A DNA stretch of 64,000 bases from Candidatus Anammoxibacter sp. (GTDB lineage: Bacteria; Planctomycetota; Brocadiia; Brocadiales; Anammoxibacteraceae). The translations under genes were made by a program, and so were the position numbers. Below are positions 51,985 to 60,508 of this stretch, in pieces. Location of the stretch: NCBI GenBank assembly GCA_021777105.1, contig JAIQZQ010000134.1, forward strand, positions 1-64,000. The letters are read 5' to 3'. Position 1 is the stretch's first letter, and the number at the start of each line of letters is the position of its first letter. The notes under the pieces are model-generated. The model was not told where the DNA came from. It saw only the letters and a program-made list of their open reading frames with translations, and did not search any database.

Positions 51985-52012
51985 GCGTTGCCAAACTCCG
52001 GTTTGGCAACGC
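51985..52012 (+). terminator. Terminator after citrate synthase
   Basis: A perfect 12-bp stem (51985-51996 with 52001-52012) and TCCG tetraloop, followed nine bases later by a T-run (TTTTTT at 52020). Arms begin GCGTTGCCAAAC. It lies between convergent genes and may serve both. Confidence 0.7.
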
Positions 52013-52063
52013 AATTGTGGTTTTTTCGGTTGGTTCAAGCCTGAGACATGAACCCACAAGTGG

Positions 52064-52456
52064 TTAGCTTGTGGCTGCTATGGTTATGTGGTTTTTCACC
52101 CATAATGTGAAACTTTCTCGTTCCAATTTACCTGCGGCAAGATCAAGAATCAATTTTTCCTGTTCATCTACCTCTGCTTGAATTTCATAACCATTTAGAA
52201 TTAGAAAAACTTCCATCGCCGCGTGGCCAATCCTTTTATTGCCGTCTATGAATGGATGGTTCTTTACTAAAGAAAAGCATAATGCGGAGGCTTTTGAAAC
52301 CAAATCGGGGTAAAGTTCTTGTTGGTCAAAAGTAATTCGGGGCTGGTTTGTCGCTGATTCTAAAGAGCCAAGGTCTCTTACGCCACATGATCCGCCTAAA
52401 GTGGCGATTATCTCACTATGCAAAGCAAGGATTTCCGTTAATAAAAGATAGCGCAT
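52064..52456 (-). CDS. doc: Doc-type Fic toxin
   Basis: 130 residues. The Fic/Doc motif is HPFIDGNKRIGHAAMEVFL, with the catalytic His and the phosphate-binding GNKR. The opening is YLLLTEILALHSEIIATLGG. Doc phosphorylates elongation factor Tu and stops translation. The gene starts at the stop of its antitoxin (1-bp overlap) in the usual antitoxin-first order. Confidence 0.9.
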   Translation of the reverse strand: MRYLLLTEILALHSEIIATLGGSCGVRDLGSLESATNQPRITFDQQELYPDLVSKASALCFSLVKNHPFIDGNKRIGHAAMEVFLILNGYEIQAEVDEQEKLILDLAAGKLERESFTLWVKNHITIAATS

Positions 52457-52653
52457 TATGATAACCGTTTATATAGTTCACTGTTTTTTTGTAAAACTTT
52501 TTTTACGGCATCATTAAACTCAGGCTCAGGTTGAGAAATTAAATCCTCAATAGAAGCAGTAACAAATTGTTCAAGATTCAGTCCATATTGTTCAGCCGTT
52601 TCTTTTAACTGTTGAACTTGTTCATCTTTGAGCGTCAAAGTTATAGTCGTCAT
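52456..52653 (-). CDS. Antitoxin partner of Doc
   Basis: 65 residues: TTITLTLKDEQVQQLKETAE then NLEQFVTASIEDLIS and a C-terminal acidic/helical tail that would thread into Doc. The N-terminus looks ribbon-helix-helix-like rather than Phd-like. It probably represses its own operon. GAGGGGC lies upstream of the ATG. Confidence 0.8.
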   Translation of the reverse strand: MTTITLTLKDEQVQQLKETAEQYGLNLEQFVTASIEDLISQPEPEFNDAVKKVLQKNSELYKRLS

Positions 52654-52838
52654 AAATATTGCCCCTCTTTTCAGATAATTTCATGCCGTTTTACCTCATG
52701 GCAATTAATTGAGATAGCTTGTTGATAATTATAACTTTGTTAATTAATTTTGGCAAAATGTTTTATTGTTAAAGCTATCGTCAATAGTTAAACTGCCTAT
52801 GCATTCTCACTATTACATCTATATTTATAGCTCTCTTA

Positions 52839-53016
52839 GGGACTGCGCAAGAATAACTTGGTCTGGACACTCCCATCTGTAGCCTAACTTTGAACAACCT
52901 TCAATCGGCAAATCCTCAACGCAGCTTTGGCTGCGCTTCCGGTTCGCCTCAATCTGTTTGTCCAAATTTAGACCACATCTAAAAGCGTCCAGACCAAGTT
53001 ATTCTTGCGCAGCCCC
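52839..53016. mobile_element. 178-bp MITE-like element, copy B
   Basis: Terminal inverted repeats of 30 bp with one mismatch, flanked by TTA at 52836-52838 and 53017-53019. The central segment (CCTCAACGCAGC...GGCTGCG, TTCCGGTTCG) is shared with copies A and C, while the ends diverge more (CTGCGCAAGAATAACTTGG), so it is an older or distinct subtype. Confidence 0.75.
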
Positions 53017-53019
53017 TTA

Positions 53020-53552
53020 ATGCGGTTCCTGTTGGCTAGGCACAGGCAAACCGGCAGTATCTTTTAACTATGTTAAACAGGTCTTAGCTTTTGCTTTTAT
53101 CCGTGAAAATTGGTGTTATCCGCGTCATCCGTGTTCTATGTTTTTGCTCCTTGCTCTTTGCTTTTCGCTTTTAATCATGCCAATCCTGTGAATCCAGTGA
53201 ATCCTGTCTAAAATGCTTTTGCCTTTAATGCTTTTAAAATTAGTGAAAATCCGCGTCATCCGTGTTATATGTTTTTGCTTTTACGCATTTGCGCTTAGTT
53301 CTCCGCGCCATGCTCTTCGCGCCATGCTCTTCGCACAATGCTCTTCGCTTGTTTCTTGTTTTTCTCCCAACCGCCAATTACCAACAGGCAACTCGTAGTA
53401 TCGTTTATCCGTGTTCAACGCTCTTACATTTAAATAAGAGCCGGCGCTGGATATTTATTTAAGGATTAAGTAGAGACTTTAAACCGGCTCATATATAATA
53501 ATGTCAGTGTATCTGTTATTCTCTGTAATTCGAATAAACAGGAAGTGACAAA
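53020..53552. other. Repeat-rich intergenic region
   Basis: No gene. It has repeated words such as GTGAAAAT, CCGCGTCATCCGTGTT (twice, near 53120 and 53251) and AATCCTGTGAATCC. A 14-bp tandem, GCCATGCTCTTCGC, occurs three times at 53307-53348, the last copy varied. The pattern is low-complexity debris of the kind dispersed in some large environmental genomes. Confidence 0.5.
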
Positions 53553-53870
53553 ATGGATAAAAGTTATGATATTATAAATGAATTTAAAAGCGAGATTAAG
53601 AAACTTTACGGCAAAAATTTGAAAAGAATAATTCTTTATGGTTCTTTTGCGCGAAATGAAAATACAAAAGATTCCGATATTGATTTATTAATTGTGCTGG
53701 AAGAAATAATTCAACCGGGACGAGAGCTTGACCGAATGGTTGATATTATTACCGATATAAATTTAAAGTATGATTCATTATTGTCTATCTACCCCATATC
53801 TGAAAAAAACTACCTTACGCTAAAAAGTCCACTTCTAATGAATATAAGAAAAGAAGGATTAGCCCAGTGA
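53553..53870 (+). CDS. MNT-type nucleotidyltransferase
   Basis: 105 residues with YGSFARNENTKDSDIDLLIV (GS and DxD motifs) and KYDSLLSIYPISEKN. It is the antitoxin half of an MNT/HEPN pair; its TGA stop overlaps the GTG of the HEPN gene. Complete, although its partner carries a stop codon. Confidence 0.85.
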   Translation: MDKSYDIINEFKSEIKKLYGKNLKRIILYGSFARNENTKDSDIDLLIVLEEIIQPGRELDRMVDIITDINLKYDSLLSIYPISEKNYLTLKSPLLMNIRKEGLAQ

Positions 53871-54253
53871 AAGAAGTAACATCTTTTATTGCCAGGTCAA
53901 AGAAATATCTTAAAAGCTCTGATTTACTTTGTAAAGAGTGAGACTATGAATCCTCTGTTTCAAGATCATATTATGCAATGTTTTATGCCGCCGAGTCTGT
54001 TCTGTTAACAAAAGATTTAGCATATTCATCACATAAAGGAATAATCTTCGCTTTTGGCAAACATTTTATCAAAAATAATATTTTCCCAAGAACAAAGGGC
54101 AGAGAGTTAAACAAGGCGTTTGGGAAACGACAACTAGGAGATTATGAATATACCTTTGTCATTTCTGAAGAAGAAGCATTAGAACTTCTGAAAATAGGCA
54201 ACAATTTTGTGGATAATATTATTCAATATCTGAACGAAAAAGATTTATTATAA
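53867..54253 (+). pseudogene. HEPN-domain gene interrupted by in-frame UGA
   Basis: Starting at GTG 53867 the frame reads KEVTSFIARSKKYLKSSDLL then CKE, TGA at 53939-53941, DYESSVSRSYYAMFYAAESV and on to KDLL at the end. Family members have Gly at the stop position (KEGDYESSVSR), so one base change GGA to TGA explains it. The downstream part has an internal ATG and could yield a 91-residue product lacking the first helix. Confidence 0.8.
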
Positions 54254-54304
54254 CTGCATTTTTGTAAGAAATAATACGTTATTTGCTTAAAGAGGCGAAG
54301 TTTT

Positions 54305-54481
54305 TCATTTTTTATGTTCATCTAATGACTCGTCAATAAGCATGGACAAAACATCCTCTGATTCCGCAAATAATTTATCCCACTTTTTCTCCGTTGACAA
54401 CTCGTTAAGTATCTGTTTTGCAATGATATTTTGCTCTAAATCCTGAAGTTTTTTCGCTTCTTTAAATGCTTTTTCCAACAA
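54305..54481 (-). CDS. Small antitoxin-like protein
   Basis: About 58 residues from a TTG, reading LEKAFKEAKKLQDLEQNIIA, KQILNELSTEKKWDKLFAES and EDVLSMLIDESLDEHKK. Conserved small proteins with this pattern precede RelE-type toxins and act as antitoxins. No ATG is in frame (an ATT stands where one is expected) and no toxin follows, so it may be a decaying orphan. Confidence 0.5.
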   Translation of the reverse strand: MLEKAFKEAKKLQDLEQNIIAKQILNELSTEKKWDKLFAESEDVLSMLIDESLDEHKK

Positions 54482-54695
54482 GATAGTCCTAATACCGCTT
54501 CATTTCATAATTAAAGCCAATTCGCTCCTTTTCATATTGTGTAACAATGAGTAGAAGCAGAAAGATAGCCAACCTTTTGCTTAACTTAAAGTGAACCCAA
54601 AATTTCAATTGACTGCCATGTAACAAAAGACAATAATAAGGCTTTAAAGTTATGTATCTTTTAACGTTTTGTTCAGTAAATGAAAAGGAGGGATT

Positions 54696-55329
54696 ATGAA
54701 ACTTGCGGAAGCGTTACAGTTGAGAGCTGATATACAAAAGAAGCTTGCCTCCCTGCGTGAAAGGATAAAGCAAAATACGGTTGTTCAAGAGGGTGAAAAT
54801 CCATCAGAGGATCCAAATGAGCTTAGTGCTCGGATAGAAATAACTTGGCATTTTTGATTGCATCTTCAGACCGTCCTTGCTCAATCCTCAATCGGCGAAT
54901 CCTCAACGCAGCTAGGCTGCGCTTCCGGTTCACCTGAATCGGATTGAACAAATACAACCTAAATCTGCAAACAAAAAACTCCAAATTATTTCTTTCCGAA
55001 CCCTTATCCTGCAAGTGAAAAATATGGCGGATGAATTGCAGAAGTTAGTATTGAGAATCAATGAGGCGAATTTAAAAAGTAAAACAGGAAAAGGAAGGTC
55101 ATTAACGGAAGCATTATCGCTTAGAGAAATATTAATATTAAAACATTCAATTATTCAGGCAACCGCAAATTCCGCTGCAAAACCGCCTGATAGATATGGT
55201 ATGAAAGAGATCCGGTGGATAAAAACTGTTGATGTTGTAAAATTGCAAAAGGAAGCCGATGATCCGGCAAGGTTAATACGCGAAATTAATGGGGAGATTC
55301 AAGCGGCAAATTGGCAAATTGAAGTGTAA
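54696..55329 (+). pseudogene. DIP1984-family gene split by a 178-bp insertion
   Basis: The 5' part, KLAEALQLRADIQKKLASLR to GENPSEDPNEL, and the 3' part, QVKNMADELQKLVLRINEAN to INGEIQAANWQIEV, are two halves of one DIP1984-type protein (about 155 residues, function unknown). Removing the insert and one TTA copy joins GAG CTT ATC CTG CAA in frame, giving ELILQV. The 3' half alone could be translated from GTG at 55015. GGAGGG precedes the original ATG. Confidence 0.85.
54826..55003. mobile_element. 178-bp MITE-like element, copy C
   Basis: Ends GTGCTCGGATAGAAATAACT and its imperfect complement; TTA duplications at 54823-54825 and 55004-55006. It interrupts a DIP1984-family gene, which proves that this is an insertion and fixes the boundaries. 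Internal palindrome CGCAGCTAGGCTGCG as in the other copies. Confidence 0.85.
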
Positions 55330-55346
55330 AAAAATAGAGTGGCAAG

Positions 55347-55429
55347 GGCGAGTGTGCCCCAGCGGCTTGGGTTAATGCCGCACTGGAGGGACGGCGAACA
55401 GTCCGAATGGTTCAATTCCTTTACCGCAC
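55347..55429 (+). pseudogene. tRNA-Ser-like relic
   Basis: A T-arm GGTTCAATTCC, a variable-arm-like stem (GGAC with GTCC) and a D-arm-like GCGGC...GCCGC with GG in the loop occur in tRNA order, followed by ACTGGA where an anticodon loop of tRNA-Ser(GGA) would begin. The 3' side of the anticodon stem is missing, the acceptor ends do not pair well, and no CCA follows. Probably a decayed tRNA. Confidence 0.3.
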
Positions 55430-55602
55430 AAATCAGTTCATCATATTTTACAACTTACATGTTACAACTTAAAGAGCGCTACCATGCACACTGACTTGTC
55501 ATTATTCAACACCCAATAGTCAACAAAAAGTTCCATCGTAAAAACAGACTCGTTTTCCGCACACAGCTTGCCCGGCTTAAAGACTGCAAGGGGGTTGACG
55601 GC

Positions 55603-55716
55603 ATGTCTCTTGATATTCTCATGCGCCGGTTTGTCAAGTTAGACCACGATGTAACAGTTACAGTTAAACGCAAATCACGAAATCGGGATCATGCGGAAAT
55701 AAAGGTTGCTGTTTGA
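55603..55716 (+). pseudogene. C-terminal scrap of an XRE-type antitoxin
   Basis: Reads MSLDILMRRFVKLDHDVTVT then VKRKSRNRDHAEIKVAV, the end of a HigA-like/XRE antitoxin in which FSLDxLxRxxxxLxxDVxVxVKRK is usual. The preceding frame (RTQLARLKDCKGVDG) is compressed, so the HTH itself has been deleted. Confidence 0.55.
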
Positions 55717-55813
55717 TTTAATATTTATGTTCTTGATAACATAAATATTATTAATTGAGAAAGGTATACCCGGTTGGTTCAAGTCTGCCGGATAAAAGAG
55801 GGAAAATAACAGA

Positions 55814-55869
55814 GGTCAAACCTAATCTATTGGCAAACTACGCTATTTGACAATAGATTAGGTTTGGCC
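55814..55869. repeat. 19-bp inverted repeat with 18-nt loop
   Basis: 55814-55832 and 55851-55869 are complementary at 18 of 19 positions (core CAAACCTAATCTATTG). It lies 145 bp before the YhcG nuclease gene. A terminator without T-run, or an operator. Confidence 0.55.
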
Positions 55870-56014
55870 TTTGCCGGCAGCCTTAACAATTTTGTAAATA
55901 GCTTTTCTAACAAAACTCATTCACCTTACGCAAAAAACGCGTCAGTGATTCGTCCGTTAGGGGAAATATGAAGAATATAAAATCTCAAATTTATAGTTAG
56001 AATGGGGAAAAAAA

Positions 56015-57151
56015 TTGGCAGAAAAACTAAACACGCTCTTCGACCGAGTTGTTTCTATTCTTGAAGAAGCTCGTTCAAATGTTGTTCGTTCGGTTTGCAG
56101 CAATACAGTGATTGCTTACTGGATGATTGGGCGGGAAATTGTTAAGGAAATACAAGGTGGTAAAGAACGGGCTGAATATGGTAAACATGTTTTAGAGCTA
56201 CTTTCCAGTCAGCTAACAAAACAATATAGGAAAGGGTTTTCTGTCGCTAATTTGAAAAACTTTCGACAATTCTATCAAGTGTTTCAAGAACGAATAGACC
56301 ATTGCCCATCAGATAGTGAATTTTCCGATAACCAAAAACGCTACCTGCCGGGTAGCGAATCTGAAAAAACGTTGAAATCATTACCTTCAAAAGGAGAATT
56401 AAACACACATTTCAATCCAAATCTCACTTGGTCACATTATCGCGCCTTAATGCGGGTAAACAATGAAAAAGCAAGAATATTTTACGAACAGGAAGCGGCG
56501 GAATGTGGTTGGAGTAAGACACAACTAGAGCGACAAATTCAAACATCATATTATGAACGTATCCTGAAAAATAAAGGAGAAAAAGGACTTTTGATCCAAA
56601 ATCATAAACGACTACCCGGGGAGGTATTGGCGCCTGTTCATTTACTTAAATCTCCCTATATACTTGAATTTCTTGATTTACCAGACAGTCCTTCTCTGCA
56701 TGAAAATGACATTGAACAGGCAATTATTAATAATCTTCAATCCTTTCTGCTTGAACTGGGAAAAGGTTTTTCTTTTGTGACACGCCAGAAACACATTCGT
56801 TTTGACGATGACGACTTCTTTGTGGATCTTGTATTCTACAATTTTATTCTAAAATGTTTTTTGTTGATTGACTTGAAAATTGGCAAACTTACACACCAAG
56901 ATGTGGGGCAGATGGATGGTTATGTAAGGCTTTTTGAAGATAAGTTTAAAGTCCTTGGAGATAATCCGACAATAGGCTTAATCCTCTGTTCTGATAAAAG
57001 TGAAGCTGTTGCTAAATATTCTATTTTGAAAGAGGGAAAACAGATTTTTGCAGCAAAATATATGGATTTTTTACCATCAGAAGAAGAACTCAAGTTCGAA
57101 TTAGAACGGGAGAGAAAATTAATTGAAGAAATTAAAGAAAGCCGGCAGTGA
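56015..57151 (+). CDS. YhcG-family PD-(D/E)XK nuclease (DUF1016)
   Basis: 378 residues starting at TTG. The N-terminal DUF1016 part has VIAYWMIGREIVKEIQGGKE, ELLSSQLTKQYRKGFSVANL and TWSHYRALMRVNNEKARIFY; the C-terminal nuclease core has GFSFVTRQKHIRFDDDDFFV, DLVFYNFILKCFLLIDLKIG (D...DLK) and KLTHQDVGQMDGYV. Proteins of this family accompany restriction and other mobile loci and are thought to act on DNA. An insertion of variable sequence lies near residues 98-130. Confidence 0.85.
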   Translation: MAEKLNTLFDRVVSILEEARSNVVRSVCSNTVIAYWMIGREIVKEIQGGKERAEYGKHVLELLSSQLTKQYRKGFSVANLKNFRQFYQVFQERIDHCPSDSEFSDNQKRYLPGSESEKTLKSLPSKGELNTHFNPNLTWSHYRALMRVNNEKARIFYEQEAAECGWSKTQLERQIQTSYYERILKNKGEKGLLIQNHKRLPGEVLAPVHLLKSPYILEFLDLPDSPSLHENDIEQAIINNLQSFLLELGKGFSFVTRQKHIRFDDDDFFVDLVFYNFILKCFLLIDLKIGKLTHQDVGQMDGYVRLFEDKFKVLGDNPTIGLILCSDKSEAVAKYSILKEGKQIFAAKYMDFLPSEEELKFELERERKLIEEIKESRQ

Positions 57152-57204
57152 ATCCCAACTTGAAGTTAGTTAAATTGATTTTTTCCATATGGGAGAAATA
57201 TTAA

Positions 57205-57366
57205 ATGAAGAATGAAATTTTAGAAGAGCTATGGAATATAAAAGACCAAGTTGCTAAGGAATCCAATTATGACATTGAAAAACTAGCGAAAAATTTACGA
57301 ATAAAAGAAAAAGAAGGAAATGCCACGGTTGTTGATCTTACTCTTAAAAAAACAGATACGTCATAG
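57205..57366 (+). CDS. Small antitoxin-like protein
   Basis: 53 residues, KNEILEELWNIKDQVAKESN then YDIEKLAKNLRIKEKEGNAT and VVDLTLKK. Conserved short proteins opening with (K/R)xEI(L/V)EELWxIKD are common in environmental bacteria beside toxins. GGGAGAA precedes the ATG by 9 nt. No toxin follows; the next 490 bp are empty. Confidence 0.55.
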   Translation: MKNEILEELWNIKDQVAKESNYDIEKLAKNLRIKEKEGNATVVDLTLKKTDTS

Positions 57367-57856
57367 AAAGTTGGGAAACATCTAGAAGTGTGAATTCTAC
57401 CTTCTGACTATATTTCGCTTGTTGAGGTCTTAGGAACTCGAAAGAGATAAAACGTCCCCTCTCACATCCATTTTCACTCCCCAAGGGCTAACACACATAG
57501 GGGGCAAATCTCCTTTTGACTGCATAAGAGAACAAAATATTTTAGCCGTAGTTACTCGACAATGAATAGAAATGCTTATCATAGCGGTGGTGAGTTTCGG
57601 TTTATTAATTAGAGGCTCAATTCAAAAATTTTAATTTTTTTGTGATTCTATAGACTTTTTTCTAATGCGTGTTTATGAGAAGCCTTAATTACCGCATCTA
57701 TTATTCCTGCTTAATTAAATCGCCTACTCGTACCTTTGAATTTATGCCGGCCGCTCCGACCATCCATCAGGTTCATTGCTTCTCAAAGCATTGCAATCAA
57801 ATTAAAGTTGACAACATACGCTATGTAATATAGCTTACGTATTACAGGAGGTTATT
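57367..57856. other. 490-bp region without a gene
   Basis: No frame, hairpin or RNA signature that I can support. The promoter of the RHH gene lies at its right end, which has an AGGAGG before the ATG. Confidence 0.4.
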
Positions 57857-58087
57857 ATGAAAAGGACAACTATATTCGCGGGCGAAGAATTGATCAGCGA
57901 AATTAAAGATATATCAAAAGAAGAAAACAGAAGCATAGCGGAAATTGTGCGAGACGCAATGGCAAATTATGTAAAACAGAAACGAAAAAAATCAACAAAA
58001 TTGTCATTCATAGGAATTGGAGATAGCGGGAGAAGCGATGTATCTAAAAATCACGAGGAATTACTTTGGAAAAAAGAGGCAAAATAG
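57857..58087 (+). CDS. Ribbon-helix-helix antitoxin
   Basis: 76 residues: KRTTIFAGEELISEIKDISK then EENRSIAEIVRDAMANYVKQ, the CopG-like RHH fold, followed by a tail (FIGIGDSGRSDVSKNHEELL) that is typical of VapB proteins bound to PIN toxins. A TTG overlapping its end opens a 25-codon frame (EKRGKIVDSAIEGKPN) that may be the start of a lost VapC. It is therefore probably an orphan. Confidence 0.75.
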   Translation: MKRTTIFAGEELISEIKDISKEENRSIAEIVRDAMANYVKQKRKKSTKLSFIGIGDSGRSDVSKNHEELLWKKEAK

Positions 58088-58449
58088 TTGACTCGGCGAT
58101 AGAGGGCAAACCCAATAAGGAATGCGATAGGATCAGACCAGACCCAGAAAACAGAATTTAGATGCTTAAATGAACCTCCGTGCAACCTATGATCTAAGAC
58201 ATGGATAGATACTTTTCATTTAGTTTTTATAAAATTAAGATTTAACCCCTCAAGAGGCCTGTCCTCTATTTTTGACGGCGCCTTAAAATACCCAGCCAAA
58301 CCTTGCCTATGTCATAACTGTAATTGTATCAGATGATTACAGTGTTGTATTATGTTGCAACTTACAAGGTTTTTATGATAATTATCTACCTGTCACCATT
58401 TTTGATCATGCGGTAAAGCAATAAATAGAAAGAATACGAGAAAGAGAAG
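58088..58449. other. Intergenic region
   Basis: 360 bp; apart from the possible VapC start at its left edge I see no gene or signal. Confidence 0.4.
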
Positions 58450-59394
58450 ATGATAATGCGAAAATTTTTTATTACGATATTGTTTGTTTCTGTTTTAATC
58501 TATATGACCGGATGTATACGGTGCGCAAGAGAGTATACATTAAATCACGACGGTTCGGGAAAGGTAAAAATTGAAGCATTTTATCAACCTATAAAAGACA
58601 GAATAGGCTCTGATAATGAGAGGTTTAAAAAGTCTGTTAAAAGAATTCTAAGAAGATCATCAGGAGTTGATGTATGGAAAGACATAACATATAAGGCTGT
58701 AGATAATGTGACATTATTGTTTTCAGACACAAAAACCTTATTGTTTAACGGCACGGCGTATTTCAATGATATAGCAAAACTACGGCTTAATATTGATGGT
58801 ATTGAGCTTATTGATTATGCTTTTATTAAGGATAATAGTGACGGAATGGTTCTTAAATGCGAATTGAAGGGCTCGTACTTTAAGGAAAACGAAAAAATGG
58901 AGCCGCATGTAAAATTAGAAGCTAAAGAGATAGAAGAAAGAATTAAGATAGGGAAAGCCGAATATAAGCGCCTTGAACCTTTAATGAAAAAGTTCCTTAA
59001 AAACCTAAGTTTAAAAGATTCTTTTAAATTTCCAGGAAAGCTAACAGATGGTTTGGATTTTAAAAAAGATGAAAATGGAGCTATTGTGATGCATTCATTT
59101 GAAGGGGATAATTTATTCGCGACTATAAGTGAAAAATGCGCGGATGATAACTGGTGGAAAGAGCAGGTTATAGCCGGAGCTGATGATATAACCGCCGTAA
59201 AGCAGACATTATTCAAAAAAATTGTGTTGTCAAAAGAGGCTATCGTTACCGGACAATTGAAATCTCTTTTTGATTACAAAAGTGAAGTTGATATTGCAAA
59301 GGAGAACTTTCCAAAACTGCTAAAAGAGCTGGATATTACATTAAGAAATCATTCTAATGACGAAACTACACCAGACTCTATAAATAAAGAGTAG
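58450..59394 (+). CDS. Lipoprotein of unknown function
   Basis: 314 residues with a lipoprotein signal: FFITILFVSVLIYMTGC, where the lipobox TGC gives the acylated Cys at residue 22. The mature protein is highly charged, with a repeating strand/helix pattern (HDGSGKVKIEAFYQPI; ELKGSYFKENEKMEPHV) reminiscent of periplasmic lipoproteins that open YTLNxDGSGxV. It should face the periplasm, anchored to a membrane. I do not recognise a function. No operon partner. Confidence 0.75.
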   Translation: MIMRKFFITILFVSVLIYMTGCIRCAREYTLNHDGSGKVKIEAFYQPIKDRIGSDNERFKKSVKRILRRSSGVDVWKDITYKAVDNVTLLFSDTKTLLFNGTAYFNDIAKLRLNIDGIELIDYAFIKDNSDGMVLKCELKGSYFKENEKMEPHVKLEAKEIEERIKIGKAEYKRLEPLMKKFLKNLSLKDSFKFPGKLTDGLDFKKDENGAIVMHSFEGDNLFATISEKCADDNWWKEQVIAGADDITAVKQTLFKKIVLSKEAIVTGQLKSLFDYKSEVDIAKENFPKLLKELDITLRNHSNDETTPDSINKE

Positions 59395-59483
59395 TGGTAG
59401 TTTGTATTTTTTAAGCAGAACTGCTGTATCAAGACCGTCGCGCCCTGTGCGGAACCATCGATGTGGATTCGTCAATATTTTTT

Positions 59484-59792
59484 TTATGACTCATGGACTA
59501 CTATTCCTCCTCTGATTATGCTTTTTATAAAACCGCGGTGAGAGATTTGATTGAATTCTGATAGTGTATATGGAAGTATGTCAAGGCTGGTGTCGAATAG
59601 ATCATATAGTTCATTGCAAAGCTCAAAACGATCAAAAAAACGCTTGTCAGTATCCATGATAACCACTAAATCTATATCGCTTTTGCGTGAAACATCACCC
59701 TTTGCGTATGAACCAAAAAGAATTACTTTTCGTATAAATTTATTTTGATTTAAGGGTTTTAATCGTGATTTTATCTCATTAACAGTGATCAT
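59484..59792 (-). CDS. MNT-type nucleotidyltransferase, solitary
   Basis: 102 residues with FGSYAKGDVSRKSDIDLVVI (GS and DID motifs) and DTSLDILPYTLSEFNQISH. Complete minimal nucleotidyltransferase. The downstream sequence on its strand (below 59484) has no HEPN gene within 90 bp, where the convergent lipoprotein gene ends. It is an orphan antitoxin or acts on a distant partner. Confidence 0.85.
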   Translation of the reverse strand: MITVNEIKSRLKPLNQNKFIRKVILFGSYAKGDVSRKSDIDLVVIMDTDKRFFDRFELCNELYDLFDTSLDILPYTLSEFNQISHRGFIKSIIRGGIVVHES

Positions 59793-60060
59793 GGTAGTTC
59801 GGCCCGATTTTTTGCTATAAAATTACAAGTTTTTAATAAAATATGAATAGTTTAACTTCACGTATTTTACAAGAAACGCGCGTCAATGGAAAGATAATTG
59901 ATCAATACGGAGTGTTGTTAATGTCAGATGCGGTTCACGACGGAGACTTGAACCAACCGGCAGATAAGCATTGCAGTTTTCATTTATGCTCTTGTTTTTA
60001 ATCCTGTACATCCTGTCTGTTCTGTCTGGAAATAGATATCAATGTGTCGCAATTTATCAT

Positions 60061-60372
60061 TCATAGCTGAGCGCCATCCTGCAAGGCGTTGCGCACTACA
60101 CTCCCGGTTTTATCTTTTAGGTAGTTGATATCGGTATTGTCCTTTATTAAGACGTCCGCATCAATCATTTTCGTAGCTAAGCGTTTCCTGACTTGGGTTG
60201 ATAAATATATTTTATTATTTAATGATGTTTCGTTTTTTAAAATAACAAGGAGATCAATGTCGCTTTGTTTTGTATGGTCGTTGCGCGACCGCGACCCAAA
60301 GAGTATTATTTTTTCATATGAAATTGTTGATAAAGAATCTTTTATTTCTTTTAGTAATATTCTGGAAATCAT
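60061..60372 (-). CDS. MNT-type nucleotidyltransferase, solitary
   Basis: 103 residues with FGSRSRNDHTKQSDIDLLVI and KMIDADVLIKDNTDINYLKD. A third MNT protein in the last 11 kb and again without a HEPN gene adjacent (the 270 bp that follow show none). Different enough from the one at 59484 not to be a recent copy. Confidence 0.85.
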   Translation of the reverse strand: MISRILLKEIKDSLSTISYEKIILFGSRSRNDHTKQSDIDLLVILKNETSLNNKIYLSTQVRKRLATKMIDADVLIKDNTDINYLKDKTGSVVRNALQDGAQL

Positions 60373-60508
60373 TTCATATCCTCATGGATTTAACTTTAAC
60401 CTTTATTTATTATTATTTACGTGGATGATAAAGTTGTTTTTAAAATGAATCTTTAAAAAAGCGCAACTAAAACCGCCTATTCCCGTTGTAAGTTAAATAT
60501 ACCTGATT

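Larger units (their letters stand above)
55430..56014. other. Region with antitoxin scrap and hairpin
   Basis: No intact gene. It includes the XRE antitoxin relic at 55603-55716, a copy of the GGTTGGTTCAAG word at 55772-55791, and the hairpin at 55814-55869. Confidence 0.45.

Noticed and set aside
51866..52059. Minus-strand ORFs over the citrate synthase end
   Set aside because: They run through the terminator hairpin and the antisense of a conserved enzyme; no independent start signal.
55347..55429. Functional tRNA (Ser or Sec)
   Set aside because: The acceptor strands do not pair, half of the anticodon stem is missing and there is no UCA anticodon, so it cannot be the tRNA-Sec needed for recoding the DUF3179 UGA.
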